Positions 43,644-52,871 of a stretch of DNA of 64,000 nucleotides are shown one piece after another. The notes beneath the pieces are model-generated. The model did not search any database. It saw only the letters and a program-made list of their open reading frames with translations, and had not been told where the DNA came from. How positions within the stretch are numbered: position 1 is the stretch's first letter; every line of letters starts with the position of its first letter. This DNA is from Anaerolineae bacterium. GTDB lineage: Bacteria > Chloroflexota > Anaerolineae > Promineifilales > Promineifilaceae. The translations under genes were made by a program, and so were the position numbers. The DNA lies in assembly GCA_030425205.1 (NCBI GenBank), contig JAUIAP010000022.1:43341-107340 (forward strand). Direction: 5' to 3'.

Positions 43644-43755
43644 ATCCCTATTGCCATTTCTTCACGCTATTTGTCAGATAGTTAACGCCAGCAGCGAATG
43701 ATATTTTGTAGTCTACTCCTTGTATAACTACATTTCCTCCTTTTCTCCTTTTTTG

Positions 43756-43787
43756 AAAGCCCCGTTAACCCCCACACGGGGCTTTTT
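43756..43787 (+). terminator. Second intrinsic terminator, 115 bp downstream of the first
   Basis: AAAGCCCCGT (43756-43765) and ACGGGGCTTT (43776-43785) form a 10-bp stem with a 10-base loop, followed by TT. No annotated gene precedes it in the gap, so it either backs up the first terminator or ends a small transcript. Confidence 0.8.
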
Positions 43788-43836
43788 GTTCTCTGTAAAA
43801 GCCGTTACAATTTGACCAACAGAAAAGAGGAGAAGT

Positions 43837-45195
43837 ATGTCGAAAAAACAAAAATTGCCCCTGCGCCTACAGCTTTTGTATGCCGTTGGTCAACTGGGTT
43901 GGTCAACCCTCACCAACATTATTGGTTTGCAACTCGTCTATTTTTATATACCGCCAAGTGATGCTGGATTACCTACATTTATCACGCAAGCGACGTTTTT
44001 CGTTGTCCTGAATGCAATCGTTCTCGTCGCTGCATCGGGGCGACTGCTCGATGCGATTACCGATCCATTGATTGCCAGTTGGAGCGACCGCACAGAAAAT
44101 CCAAGTGGCAAACGGATTCCATTTATGCGCTATGGGGCAGCTCCAGCTGCGCTTTTTTGTTTTCTGATGTTCCTGCCCCCTAGTGATAGCAGTGCGATCA
44201 ACATCGTTTGGCTTGTCATTGTGCAGGCACTTTTCTATGTCGCATTAACAGCCTATGTCACGCCCTACTTCGCACTCTTGCCCGAACTAAGCCGAGACGC
44301 CGACGACCGGCTTAACCTCTCGACATGGATTTCGATCACATTTGCACTTGGCATCGTGTTGGCTGCCCAAGTGCCTGTTATTGCCGGTTTATTTCCGTTT
44401 GGAGCCGTCCAATCGTTGCAAGCAGCGATTGCCCTGCTGTGTGTCCTCGCCTTGCTGCTCATGCTTGTTCCCGTGTTTACACTCGACGAAAAGATGTATA
44501 GCGACAGTGAACCGTCCAATGTCCCGATGATGGCGGCATTGCGTGAAACGTTCAGCAACATCAACTTTCGTTATTACGTGATCGCTGATTTCTCTTACTT
44601 CACCGCCATCACAATTATTAGTACAGGCCTACTCTATTACATAACCGTCCTGCTGTTGCAAGCAGAGGCATTGGTGGGACTTCTGCTGACGATTACTGTG
44701 CTGCTTTCGTTTTTGATCTACCCACTTGTCAACATGTTGGCGAAGCGTGTTGGCAAAAAGATTCTGGTCGTCGCGGCATTTTTCATGATGAGTGCTGTTT
44801 TTGTGCTGGTCTACTTTTTGGGGGAGGGAATCCCGCTCTCAAACACGTCTCAAGCCTATTTGGTCGTGTTGATCTACGCGATTCCGCTGGCGTTTCTCGG
44901 CGTCTTGCCGAATGCCATCCTAGCCGATATTGCGACGCACGATGCACTTGAAACGGGTAAGCCAAAGGAGGGGATGTATTTTGCCGCTCGTACGTTGGCG
45001 CAAAAGTTTGGACAGACCTTTGGCGTCTTGATTTTTGCGATGATGACCACCTTTGGCAAAGATATTGGTAACGACACAGGCATTCGCCTTAGCGGGGTCG
45101 TCGGATTTGTGCTTTGCTTTCTCGCGGGTGTAATTTTCCTGCGTTATCAAGAGAGCCAAATTCTGAATGAGATCCGCACAATGGAGACCAAGTAA
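43837..45195 (+). CDS. GPH (MelB-type) sugar:cation symporter family MFS protein
   Basis: A 452-residue polytopic protein. LLYAVGQLGWSTLTNIIGLQ at the start and ASGRLLDAITDPLIASWSDR, TENPSGKRIPFMRYGAAPAA are the motifs of the glycoside-pentoside-hexuronide cation symporters (MelB). Later come TAYVTPYFALLPELSRDADD and NAILADIATHDALETGKPKE with GMYFAARTLAQKFGQTFG. Substrate is unknown; sugars or sugar acids are likely. AGAGGAGAAGT precedes the ATG. Confidence 0.9.
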   Translation: MSKKQKLPLRLQLLYAVGQLGWSTLTNIIGLQLVYFYIPPSDAGLPTFITQATFFVVLNAIVLVAASGRLLDAITDPLIASWSDRTENPSGKRIPFMRYGAAPAALFCFLMFLPPSDSSAINIVWLVIVQALFYVALTAYVTPYFALLPELSRDADDRLNLSTWISITFALGIVLAAQVPVIAGLFPFGAVQSLQAAIALLCVLALLLMLVPVFTLDEKMYSDSEPSNVPMMAALRETFSNINFRYYVIADFSYFTAITIISTGLLYYITVLLLQAEALVGLLLTITVLLSFLIYPLVNMLAKRVGKKILVVAAFFMMSAVFVLVYFLGEGIPLSNTSQAYLVVLIYAIPLAFLGVLPNAILADIATHDALETGKPKEGMYFAARTLAQKFGQTFGVLIFAMMTTFGKDIGNDTGIRLSGVVGFVLCFLAGVIFLRYQESQILNEIRTMETK

Positions 45196-45196
45196 T

Positions 45197-46278
45197 ATGA
45201 AAAAGGGAACCAAGACCGTACTCGCCGCAGGAGCTGCCGTCGGCGCAGGCGCACTGCTCAAAAACCAGCTCACCGATAATCCCTCACCGGTCGGCAGTTA
45301 TGGGGGCACGGATATCTATCGGACACCAGAAGAACAGTTAACCAGCTCACCGATAATCCCTCACCGGTCGGCAGTTATGGGGGCACGGATATCTATCGGA
45401 CACCAGAAGAACAGTTCGAAAATTTGCATGATTATCCGTTTGCCCCGCACTATCTCGATGTTAACGGGCTACGAATGCACTACGTCGATGAGGGTGTGGG
45501 CATCGAGCCTGTGCTCATGCTGCATGGCGAGCCAAGTTGGTCGTATCTTTATCGCAAGATGATCCCACTATTCGTAGAGGCAGGGTATCGCGCTGTTGCC
45601 CCCGACCTGATTGGATTTGGCAAGTCGGATAAGCTAGCGGATAAGAATGCGTATAGTTATCAAACGCACGTCGATTGGATGTGGTCGTTTGTTCAATCGG
45701 CCGATCTTAGAAATATCACACTGATCTGTCAAGATTGGGGCTCGCTGATTGGATTACGCTTGGTCGCCGAACATCCAGAACGATTTGCGCGTGTGGTTGT
45801 CGCTAACGGCATGTTGCCAACGGGCGATCACGGCGTTAGTGTCGCCTTCCAAGCGTGGTTGACCTTCTCACAAACAACACCCGTCTTCCCAATTGGCAAA
45901 GTCATCCAATCGGGGACGCTGGGCAAACTTAGCGAGGATGTGTTGGCCGGTTACAACGCACCGTTTCCAAATGAGGCATACAAGGCTGGGGCGCGTATCT
46001 TTCCAAAGCTGGTGCCAATTTCGGCCGATGATCCCGCCACGATTCCCAATCGCGCCGCGTGGGAATCGCTCAAAAAATTCGACAAGCCATTTCTGACCGC
46101 ATTTGGTGACAAAGATCCGATTACCAGCGGAGGGGAGCGCATTCTTCAAAAGCTCATTCCCGGCGCAAAGGATCAACCTCATACTATAATCAGCGACGCA
46201 GGACATTTTATCCAAGAAGACAAAGGTGCTGAACTAGCAAACGTCGTGTTGGATTTTATGGCCGCAAATCCACTCTAA
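45197..46278 (+). pseudogene. Haloalkane dehalogenase gene with frameshift by 77-bp tandem duplication
   Basis: Haloalkane dehalogenases split carbon-halogen bonds by an alpha/beta-hydrolase mechanism. From 45424 the frame carries a nearly complete enzyme: HGEPSWSYLYRKMIPLFVEA, LICQDWGSLIGL (nucleophile Asp), TAFGDKDPITS (acid) and ISDAGHFIQEDKG (His), close to DhlA. Its start is missing. The lost residues, YRTPEEQFENLHDYPFAPHY, are found only if one copy of the 77-bp duplication at 45263-45416 is removed. The ATG at 45197 (MKKGTKTVLAAGAAVGAGAL) then reads straight through. Because 77 is not a multiple of three, the present gene is out of frame; translation could begin only at TTG 45424. It directly follows the symporter gene. 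Confidence 0.85.
45263..45416. repeat. Exact 77-bp tandem duplication
   Basis: 45263-45339 is identical to 45340-45416, beginning AACCAGCTCACC and ending GAACAGTT. The duplication interrupts the 5' part of the dehalogenase gene and shifts its frame by two. It may be a recent replication-slippage event, a phase-variable switch or an assembly artefact. Confidence 0.95.
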
Positions 46279-46342
46279 ATTGCTGCAACCAACAGATTGC
46301 GCTCAACGTATAGTCTGCAACAAACATTTACGGAGATAAACC

Positions 46343-47188
46343 ATGATCGAACGATTTAAGAATAGTTGGGAACTTGTCAAACAGAGTTGGGGAGTCTTAA
46401 AACAAGACCGCGAACTGGCCGTTTTTCCACTAATGGCGGGAATTGCCTCCTTGTTAATTATGGCAACTTTTCTGATTCCGATGATTGTCGCGGGGGCATT
46501 TGACTCTTTTGTCAACGAAGGCGGCATTGGCATTGCCAGCTACATCGTCCTCTTCTTTTTCTATGTCGCAACCTATTTTGTCACCATCTTTGCCAACTCA
46601 GCACTTGTCGGCGCGGCACTGATTCGGTTACGTGGCGGCGATCCAACCGTTAAGGACGGCTTGCGCATTGCACGCGAACACATTGGGCAGATTTTCAGCT
46701 ATGCCGTGATTGCCGCAACGGTCGGTCTAGTTTTGCAGATGATTTCCGAGCGCAGTGGTGCAATCGGCAAAATCGTGACGGGTCTGATTGGATTGGCGTG
46801 GAGCTTGGCAACGTTTTTGGTCGTTCCAGTGTTGGTGACAGAAGATTTGGGGCCTGTCGATGCGATCAAGCGCAGCGGCAATCTGCTGAAAAAGACGTGG
46901 GGTGAACAGGTCGCGGGCAACTTTGGTATTGGCGCAATTTTTGGACTGGTGACATTTGGCATCATTGTGCTGTTTGTCCCACTGTTGATAGTGGCAATTT
47001 CGGCCGAATCTGTCGCCCTCATCATCGCCGCCATTGCCTTCTTGATCATTGCCCTGATCACGATTGCGCTTGTTTCGTCTGCCCTCAACGGCATCTATGC
47101 CGCTGCTGTTTATCAGTACGCTATTACAGGTAAAGCTGGCGAATTCTATGATCCATCCTTGTTGAAGGACAGCTTCAAAACCAAGTAG
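46343..47188 (+). CDS. DUF6159 family membrane protein
   Basis: A 281-residue protein with six or more transmembrane helices. The start FKNSWELVKQSWGVLKQDRE, then LAVFPLMAGIASLLIM, is characteristic of this family. Other marks are RLRGGDPTVKDGLRIAREHI, SLATFLVVPVLVTEDLGPVD and NGIYAAAVYQYAITGKAGEF. The function is unknown. ACGGAGATAAACC precedes the ATG, with good spacing. A terminator lies 28 bases after the stop. Confidence 0.85.
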   Translation: MIERFKNSWELVKQSWGVLKQDRELAVFPLMAGIASLLIMATFLIPMIVAGAFDSFVNEGGIGIASYIVLFFFYVATYFVTIFANSALVGAALIRLRGGDPTVKDGLRIAREHIGQIFSYAVIAATVGLVLQMISERSGAIGKIVTGLIGLAWSLATFLVVPVLVTEDLGPVDAIKRSGNLLKKTWGEQVAGNFGIGAIFGLVTFGIIVLFVPLLIVAISAESVALIIAAIAFLIIALITIALVSSALNGIYAAAVYQYAITGKAGEFYDPSLLKDSFKTK

Positions 47189-47215
47189 CTCTATCGCAAC
47201 AATCTAACATTCGAG

Positions 47216-47242
47216 AAAACGCGGGCAATCTCCGCGTTTTTT
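47216..47242. terminator. Intrinsic terminator between convergent genes
   Basis: AAAACGCGG and CCGCGTTTT pair over 9 bp with a 7-base loop. Six T follow on the plus strand, and on the minus strand the hairpin itself carries TTTT, so it can serve both genes. Confidence 0.85.
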
Positions 47243-47486
47243 ATTCCCGCGAATCCTCAATCACCCAATAGCCTCGACCGATCTTTGTTTCGACAATTTT
47301 CTCAGCCATTTCAATTGCTAGGGCGTGCGTTTCGGCCGAAAATACCTGTCGCTGCTGCGCTCCAGTCTCCAAGCTGCCCCACATCACCATCACACTTATC
47401 TCTCTAAACAGCGACTTTTGCACCGATACGACGTAGTAACGGTGCATATTTTCATCAGGATCAATTCGATGCAACACGACAACCAT
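47241..47486 (-). CDS. WGR domain protein
   Basis: An 81-residue protein consisting of one WGR-like domain: VLHRIDPDENMHRYYVVSVQ, then LFREISVMVMWGSLETGAQQ and EKIVETKIGRGYWVIED. The usual W-G-R is W-G-S here. WGR domains bind nucleic acid ends (as in PARPs) or act in bacterial toxin-type or DNA-damage proteins. The start lies four bases after the recQ stop, so the two genes are almost certainly cotranscribed. Confidence 0.85.
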   Translation of the reverse strand: MVVVLHRIDPDENMHRYYVVSVQKSLFREISVMVMWGSLETGAQQRQVFSAETHALAIEMAEKIVETKIGRGYWVIEDSRE

Positions 47487-47489
47487 GTC

Positions 47490-49880
47490 TTAGCTACTCT
47501 GTAATTGATGAAATCGCTCTGCGACTTTAAATGGATTGCGATCCAATAGCTCGGCGACTTGTTTGATCGATTTGCCATTTGCCAGATGAAAAAGAAGCTG
47601 CTGATCTTCGTCTCCGCTCCAGCCTGAAGGAGAGGTCTGCACGGGAGGAGGGGGATCATATGCAAGTGTTGGTTGCGCGGGCGGGGTAGATGTTGGGGCT
47701 GGTTGTGTGTCTTGCATCGCCCAAAGCATTCCCATAATTCGCAACTCATCGTATGAGATACGCTCGTTGAAATGGTCATAAATCGGCCGAAGTCGATCCT
47801 CCCCCAGCTCCATGAATGCTGCAAAAACTGCCTCTTGATCTTCAAACGATAGGTCGCTCGCCTCTTGCAAATACGTCATAGGCACATCGTTTCCCGCACT
47901 GACGAACTTATTCAAATTGGCGATGATCGTCCCCTTCTTAACCCCATAGTCGATCATCATGCTTGCCATCGTCTCGCCTGCTAAGAAACGTTCGCCCACC
48001 TCTTCCCAGCGCGCCTTTTTCTGAGTCATAGATGTCGATTGGCGCGGTTGGCGGTTAGCGCGTTGCGTTGCCTTTGGCTTTTCAACGAGGCCATTTTGCG
48101 CACAATAGGCGCGGATGATGGGCAAGATCGTGTCGGCAAATTGGGCGACTTTGCGCGTGCCGATCCCGTGCATTTGGTTGAAAGATTCGGCCGAATGTGG
48201 AAAGTAGGTCGCCATCTCCATCAATGCGCGGTCAGAAAAGATGACATACGGCGGCACGTTGTCATTGTCGGCCAGCTCTTTACGCTTGCCCCGCAAAATC
48301 TCGAACAGATCCGTGTTGTATTCAAGCTGGACGGCGGCCGCCTCGTCACGCCGTTGCTTCTCGCGTGCGACAGGCATCAGCCCCATAAATGGTTCCTGCC
48401 CTTTCATGACGGCAATGCCTGCCGGTGTGAGGGCAAGTCCACCATGCTCATTCGCTTGTAACAGCGTGGCCGAGACAAATTGGCGCGCGAGTTTTTGCCA
48501 CTGCTTCTTAGTTAGGTCCGCACCGATATTGTAGGTCGATAGCTGATCATGACCGCGCTCAATGACCCGTTGCGATTTGGAACCGCGCAGCACGTCTATG
48601 ATGTGACTGGCGCCAAACATCTGCTTGGTGCGATAGACACACGCAAGGAATTTCTGCGCCAAGACGGTCAAATCGCTATCGTCTGCGCGTTCGGTTGTGC
48701 AGTTGTCGCAGAAATCACAGCTGTCTCGCGTCGGCACCTCACCAAAATATTGTAATAACCCATGCCGACGGCAGGTACGCCGATTTTCTGCCCATGTAAC
48801 CAGCTTTTGCAGGCGCATCTCGCGTCCGCGCTGTTCTCCCTGCGCCCCTTGTCCGATATGCTGCCGCTGGCGAGCGATATCATCATATCCGAAAATCAAA
48901 TAGACATCAGCACGCAGTCCGTCACGTCCTGCTCGGCCGATTTGCTGATAATAATTTTCGATGTTTTTGGGCAGATTGGTGTGCAAGACAAAGCGCACAT
49001 CAGGCTTGTCGATCCCCATTCCAAACGCGATCGTTGCGACGATAATATCGACATCATCACGCACAAACGCAATTTGATTGGCTTGTCGCTGCGCCGCGTC
49101 TAGCCCTGCATGGTAGCCAGCCACCTTGTACCCACGCTCTTTCAATCGCTCGACCAGTGCATCGACGCGCCTGCGTGTTCCCGCGTAAATGATCCCACTC
49201 TGTCCGCGACGCGGTTCTAAAAATGCGAGTACTTGGTTGAGCGTGTTCGATTTTTCTTCGGCCGAAATAAAAAGATTCGGCCGATCAAAACTCGCCAGAA
49301 AGACATCATCTGACTTAAATGCCAGCGTCTGCCGAATATCTTCCTGCACACGTGGCGTCGCCGTCGCTGTCAGCGCAATACACGTCGCTTCTGGGTATCG
49401 CTCGCGAACCTCGACAATGCGCCGATACTCAGGGCGAAAATCGTGTCCCCATGCTGAAATGCAATGCGCCTCATCAATGGCCAATAGCTTAACGTTGCAA
49501 CCGTCCAACAGCTCAAGCATGTCAGGTTTTAACAACGTTTCAGGGGCGACATAGAGCAGCTTAATTTTACCTGTCAACGCCTGTTGCTTGACCATATTCT
49601 GCTCAAAAAAGGCCATCGTGCTGTTGATAAACGCCGCCTTCACCCCCAGCGCACGCAGTTGCGTCACCTGATCTTGCATCAGCGCGATCAGTGGGGACAC
49701 AACAACCGTCAACCCATCCAGCATCAGTGCGGGAAGCTGGTAGCACAGCGATTTACCACCACCCGTTGGCATGATAACGAGCGAGTCGTCGCCAGCTATG
49801 ATGTTGTCGATAATTGGGCGTTGATTCGGCCGAAAATCCTCATAGCCGAACACATCTTGCAAAAGTTGAATCGCGTCCAT
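47490..49880 (-). CDS. recQ: ATP-dependent DNA helicase RecQ
   Basis: RecQ unwinds DNA 3'-5' in recombination and repair. The 796-residue protein has Walker A MPTGGGKSLCYQLPALMLDG, DEAHCISAWGHDFRPEYRRI (aromatic-rich loop), TATATPRVQEDI and QQIGRAGRDGLRADVYLIF. The zinc-binding part follows (CRRHGLLQYFGE, CDFCDNC), then an HRDC domain (about 545-600) and the helix-turn-helix HTH_40 (WEEVGERFLAGETMASMMID, YGVKKGTIIANLNKF). The last 50 residues add a short SANT-like helix region (GWSGDEDQQLLFHLANGKSI). It is followed at 4 bp by the WGR gene. Confidence 0.95.
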   Translation of the reverse strand: MDAIQLLQDVFGYEDFRPNQRPIIDNIIAGDDSLVIMPTGGGKSLCYQLPALMLDGLTVVVSPLIALMQDQVTQLRALGVKAAFINSTMAFFEQNMVKQQALTGKIKLLYVAPETLLKPDMLELLDGCNVKLLAIDEAHCISAWGHDFRPEYRRIVEVRERYPEATCIALTATATPRVQEDIRQTLAFKSDDVFLASFDRPNLFISAEEKSNTLNQVLAFLEPRRGQSGIIYAGTRRRVDALVERLKERGYKVAGYHAGLDAAQRQANQIAFVRDDVDIIVATIAFGMGIDKPDVRFVLHTNLPKNIENYYQQIGRAGRDGLRADVYLIFGYDDIARQRQHIGQGAQGEQRGREMRLQKLVTWAENRRTCRRHGLLQYFGEVPTRDSCDFCDNCTTERADDSDLTVLAQKFLACVYRTKQMFGASHIIDVLRGSKSQRVIERGHDQLSTYNIGADLTKKQWQKLARQFVSATLLQANEHGGLALTPAGIAVMKGQEPFMGLMPVAREKQRRDEAAAVQLEYNTDLFEILRGKRKELADNDNVPPYVIFSDRALMEMATYFPHSAESFNQMHGIGTRKVAQFADTILPIIRAYCAQNGLVEKPKATQRANRQPRQSTSMTQKKARWEEVGERFLAGETMASMMIDYGVKKGTIIANLNKFVSAGNDVPMTYLQEASDLSFEDQEAVFAAFMELGEDRLRPIYDHFNERISYDELRIMGMLWAMQDTQPAPTSTPPAQPTLAYDPPPPVQTSPSGWSGDEDQQLLFHLANGKSIKQVAELLDRNPFKVAERFHQLQSS

Positions 49881-49905
49881 CCCCCGATTGTAGCGTATGA
49901 TTTAC

Positions 49906-49947
49906 GATTTACGATTTACGAATGAGCTGTCTCGTAAATCGTAAATC
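49906..49947. repeat. 16-bp perfect inverted repeat of TTTACGA units
   Basis: GATTTACGATTTACGA (49906-49921) and TCGTAAATCGTAAATC (49932-49947) are exact complements, loop 10 bases. It lies between the M23 gene and recQ. Similar TTTACGAT units recur at 58552-58585, where they read as IYDLRFMIYD in the unused upstream frame. Confidence 0.85.
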
Positions 49948-49964
49948 CAAAATTATCAATCACC

Positions 49965-51056
49965 TTACGGCATCCACCAAGTTGGATCGTCGCGATTGCC
50001 GTTGACGCGCACCTCAATATGGATGTGCGGGCCCGATGAGCAGCCTGTATTACCCGAATAACCAATCACGTTTCCCTTGTAGACAATCTGTCCCGGATAG
50101 ACGTTGAAGCCGCTCAGGTGGGCATAAAATGTTTCTTTCCCATTGCCGTGATTGACGACGATCAAGTTGCCATAACAGTATGGCGACCATGATGCATAGG
50201 TGACAGTTCCAGTATCGGCCGCATAGATCGCCGACCCTTCGTTCAACGCGACATCCCATCCCGGATGCCCATACCAAAATCCCTGCGTGGTGCGCCCACC
50301 GCTAAATGGGCGAATAAATGTCCCCGTTCCAACGATCAGTGGTTGGGCTTGACCTGCCCAATACGCGCTGCCGCCGCTGATTGTGATGGTCGGTGGGTCC
50401 CATTGGAACACTTCACGGACTGCGCCCGGCACAAGAATTTGCGTGTCGGCATAGAGCCGATAGGGAAACTCCAGATTATTTGGTTCATATGCAATGATGT
50501 CGGCCTCATCGATCCCGTATAAATTGGAGATCGTTTCGAGAGATTCACCTGCCTGAACGGTATGCAATACGCCGTCCACTGGCAAAATAATCAGTTCATC
50601 GTCTACTTGAAGTAGGCCCGCCTCTTCGCTCAAGTGTGGATTACCACCAAGTAGCGATTCGGGCGAAATTCCAAACTTGAGCGCGATGCGGTTTGGCGTG
50701 TCGCCGCGCACGACAGTATACGTTTGGAACTGCCCATGCACGGGCTGCTTGCCTACAAAGGTGCGTGGGTTGAGAGCGGGGGAGATTGCACTGTCCTCTT
50801 GGAAAGTGGGTACTTCGGAGAGGTCAAACGTCTGATCGGAAAGCGATACATCGGTCAGTTCGGATACCTGCGTTTCGATGATGGCAGGGGTTAAGGTCGG
50901 TTGGGTGATGACGCTTTCGATGATCTGCTGTGGGGTGTTTTCGGCCGAAATGACCCCGCTACGCCGCCCCAACGCATAGACAATCACGCCCAATAGCACC
51001 GAAATCAACACCAGTTGCAGCCCATATTGCCGCATAAACGTTTTATTGCTTCCCAT
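49965..51056 (-). CDS. LysM and M23 metallopeptidase, membrane-anchored
   Basis: The 363-residue protein has an N-terminal signal anchor (LQLVLISVLLGVIVYALGRR). A low-complexity linker follows, then two LysM motifs (TYTVVRGDTPNRIALKFGIS and TVQAGESLETISNLYGIDEA). The C-terminal M23/LytM domain has GHPGWDVALNEGSAIYAADT and SSGPHIHIEVRVNG, with H-x-x-x-D and H-x-H zinc ligands. Such enzymes cut peptidoglycan cross-links in cell division or growth. It probably acts outside the membrane, held to the wall by LysM. Confidence 0.93.
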   Translation of the reverse strand: MGSNKTFMRQYGLQLVLISVLLGVIVYALGRRSGVISAENTPQQIIESVITQPTLTPAIIETQVSELTDVSLSDQTFDLSEVPTFQEDSAISPALNPRTFVGKQPVHGQFQTYTVVRGDTPNRIALKFGISPESLLGGNPHLSEEAGLLQVDDELIILPVDGVLHTVQAGESLETISNLYGIDEADIIAYEPNNLEFPYRLYADTQILVPGAVREVFQWDPPTITISGGSAYWAGQAQPLIVGTGTFIRPFSGGRTTQGFWYGHPGWDVALNEGSAIYAADTGTVTYASWSPYCYGNLIVVNHGNGKETFYAHLSGFNVYPGQIVYKGNVIGYSGNTGCSSGPHIHIEVRVNGNRDDPTWWMP

Positions 51057-51107
51057 AAATCTTCCAATCGAGTCAGGAGTAACTCATTTGATCGCTTGTT
51101 TAACACG

Positions 51108-51136
51108 AATGAAGTTCTTTAGTGGAACTTCGTTCG
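51108..51136. terminator. Hairpin upstream of the M23 gene
   Basis: GAATGAAGTTC (51108-51118) and GAACTTCGTTC (51126-51136) pair over 11 bp with one G-U and a 7-base loop. It lies between the rho terminator and the start of the M23 gene. Role uncertain. Confidence 0.5.
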
Positions 51137-51160
51137 GCATACTATCACAAACAAAAAAGA

Positions 51161-51182
51161 ACAGGTCGCCCATGCGACCTGT
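51161..51182 (-). terminator. Intrinsic terminator after rho
   Basis: ACAGGTCGC and GCGACCTGT form a perfect 9-bp stem with a CCAT loop. On the minus strand TTCTTTTTTG follows, about 85 bases after the rho stop. Confidence 0.85.
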
Positions 51183-51266
51183 CCTCTACGTTCTTTTATA
51201 GATGTGAAAAAGATGTGCGGAAATATCGCCAACGATTCTCTACAAGAGCTGTCGGCAATCTTGAAA

Positions 51267-52541
51267 CTACATATCCGCTGTCAACTCTTCCAAGAATTCG
51301 TAATTTGTCTTTGTCTCGCGCAACCGCTGCAACACAGCTCCCGTCGCGCTGGAAAGGTCATAACCCGGGGTGTCCATCAAATGTGCCAACATGCGACGCA
51401 TCGTGTAGACACGAGCCAACTCGTCACCCGAAAGCAACAAATCCTCGCGCCGTGTACCAGACCGTTCAATGTCAAATGCTGGGAAGATACGACGCTCTTG
51501 CAAACGACGGCTCAGGAGCAACTCCATGTTACCCGTTCCCTTGAACTCTTCGTAAATGACCTCGTCCATACGGCTACCCGTGTCCACCAGCGTTGTGCCG
51601 ATGATCGTCAGGCTGCCGCCTTCTTCGAGATTACGCGCCGCACCAAAGAATTTCTTTGGCGGATAGAGCGCAGTTGGGTCAAGACCACCGGAGAGCGTGC
51701 GCCCACTTGGTGCAACGACCAAGTTATACGCCCGCGCCAAACGTGTAATCGAGTCGAGCAGAACGACCACGTCCAAGCCCGATTCAACCATACGCTTACC
51801 ACGCGCTAAGGCCATTTCGGCCACCCGCGTGTGCTGCTTGACTGGTTCATCAAAGGTCGAGCTAACGACCTCACCATCGACCGAACGGATCATGTCCGTC
51901 ACCTCTTCAGGTCGCTCACCAATTAAGACAACCATGAGGTGAATGTCGGGGTAGTTCTCTGAGATGCCGTTGGCGATCTCTTTTAGAATCGTCGTCTTAC
52001 CCGCTTTCGGTGGCGACACGATCAGGCCACGTTGTCCACGACCAATCGGGGAAACGAGGTCAAGCAAGCGTGTCGAGAGTATGTTCGCATCTGTCTCTAA
52101 TTTGATCTTTTCGAGCGGGAAGATCGGAGTCTGACGTTCAAAACGCGGCCGATTTTTGGCCGTTTCTGGATCGAGTCCATTAACAACCGAAATGCGCAAC
52201 ATGCTGTGATACTTCTCGCTATCTTTCGGCGCACGCACTTGACCCAAAACGAGATCACCCGTGCGCAATCCCATACGCCGAATTTGCGACGCAGAGACAT
52301 AAATATCTTCTGGCCCCGGCAAATAGTTTTCCGCACGCAGGAAGCCGATCTTTTGCTTGTCATCGTCGATGATTTCAAGCACGCCACCACGGAAATCGTG
52401 TCCCCGTTCGCGGGCTTCAGCCCTCATAATGCCACGTACAAGATCGGGTTTGCGCTTTGTGCTATATCCCGGCACGTTAAATTCACGCGCAATCGTTCGT
52501 AGCGCGGTTAGAGACTTTGTCTCTAGTTCAGAATATTCCAT
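51267..52541 (-). CDS. rho: Transcription termination factor Rho
   Basis: Rho is the RNA-dependent ATPase that terminates transcripts. The protein has about 424 residues; I start at the second ATG (52541) because GGAG lies seven bases before it. It has the N-terminal Rho domain (SLTALRTIAREFNVPGYSTK), a cold-shock RNA-binding domain (VLEIIDDDKQKIGFLRAENY and DIYVSASQIRRMGLRTGDLV). The ATPase core shows IGRGQRGLIVSPPKAGKTTI (Walker A), MVVLIGERPEEVTDMIRSVD and VVVLLDSITRLARAYN. It is of usual length with no insertion. The gene contains no TCGGCCGA copy. A promoter about 260 bp upstream is listed. Confidence 0.97.
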   Translation of the reverse strand: MEYSELETKSLTALRTIAREFNVPGYSTKRKPDLVRGIMRAEARERGHDFRGGVLEIIDDDKQKIGFLRAENYLPGPEDIYVSASQIRRMGLRTGDLVLGQVRAPKDSEKYHSMLRISVVNGLDPETAKNRPRFERQTPIFPLEKIKLETDANILSTRLLDLVSPIGRGQRGLIVSPPKAGKTTILKEIANGISENYPDIHLMVVLIGERPEEVTDMIRSVDGEVVSSTFDEPVKQHTRVAEMALARGKRMVESGLDVVVLLDSITRLARAYNLVVAPSGRTLSGGLDPTALYPPKKFFGAARNLEEGGSLTIIGTTLVDTGSRMDEVIYEEFKGTGNMELLLSRRLQERRIFPAFDIERSGTRREDLLLSGDELARVYTMRRMLAHLMDTPGYDLSSATGAVLQRLRETKTNYEFLEELTADM

Positions 52542-52871
52542 CTTCATACTCCAAATTCGCAGGATTTATTGTCTGCAAGTTAAGCTCTTTTTGGGTTTAG
52601 GGTGTTTAGACTGGAAACAGCATTTCAAATGGTTGGTCAATACCATGAAGCTGTTGGTGTCTTCAGTGAGTTCTATCAAATCGTTCTAAGGTTACTTGGT
52701 GGTTTGCGACCCATCATAGGGAAATTGCGGGGTAGCAGCGTTGCTATGCAATTAAATCAACACAATTTGCTGAATAGAAAATGGGTTCCACAAAGTGGTT
52801 AATGACAGTATAGCATGGGATTCATTCTGGTCAACGTCACCACATATGAATTTCACAAACTTATCTCATGA
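52542..52871. other. Leader region of rho
   Basis: About 330 bp between rho and mutS2, both on the minus strand. A promoter pointing to rho lies near 52807-52834, so a leader of about 260 bases would precede rho. Rho is often controlled by attenuation within its leader. No clear open frame or terminator hairpin was seen in this part. Confidence 0.5.
52807..52834 (-). promoter_or_regulatory. Sigma-70 type promoter for rho
   Basis: Read on the minus strand: TTGACC (52834-52829), 16-base spacer, TATACT (52812-52807). Both boxes match the consensus in five of six bases. Confidence 0.6.
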
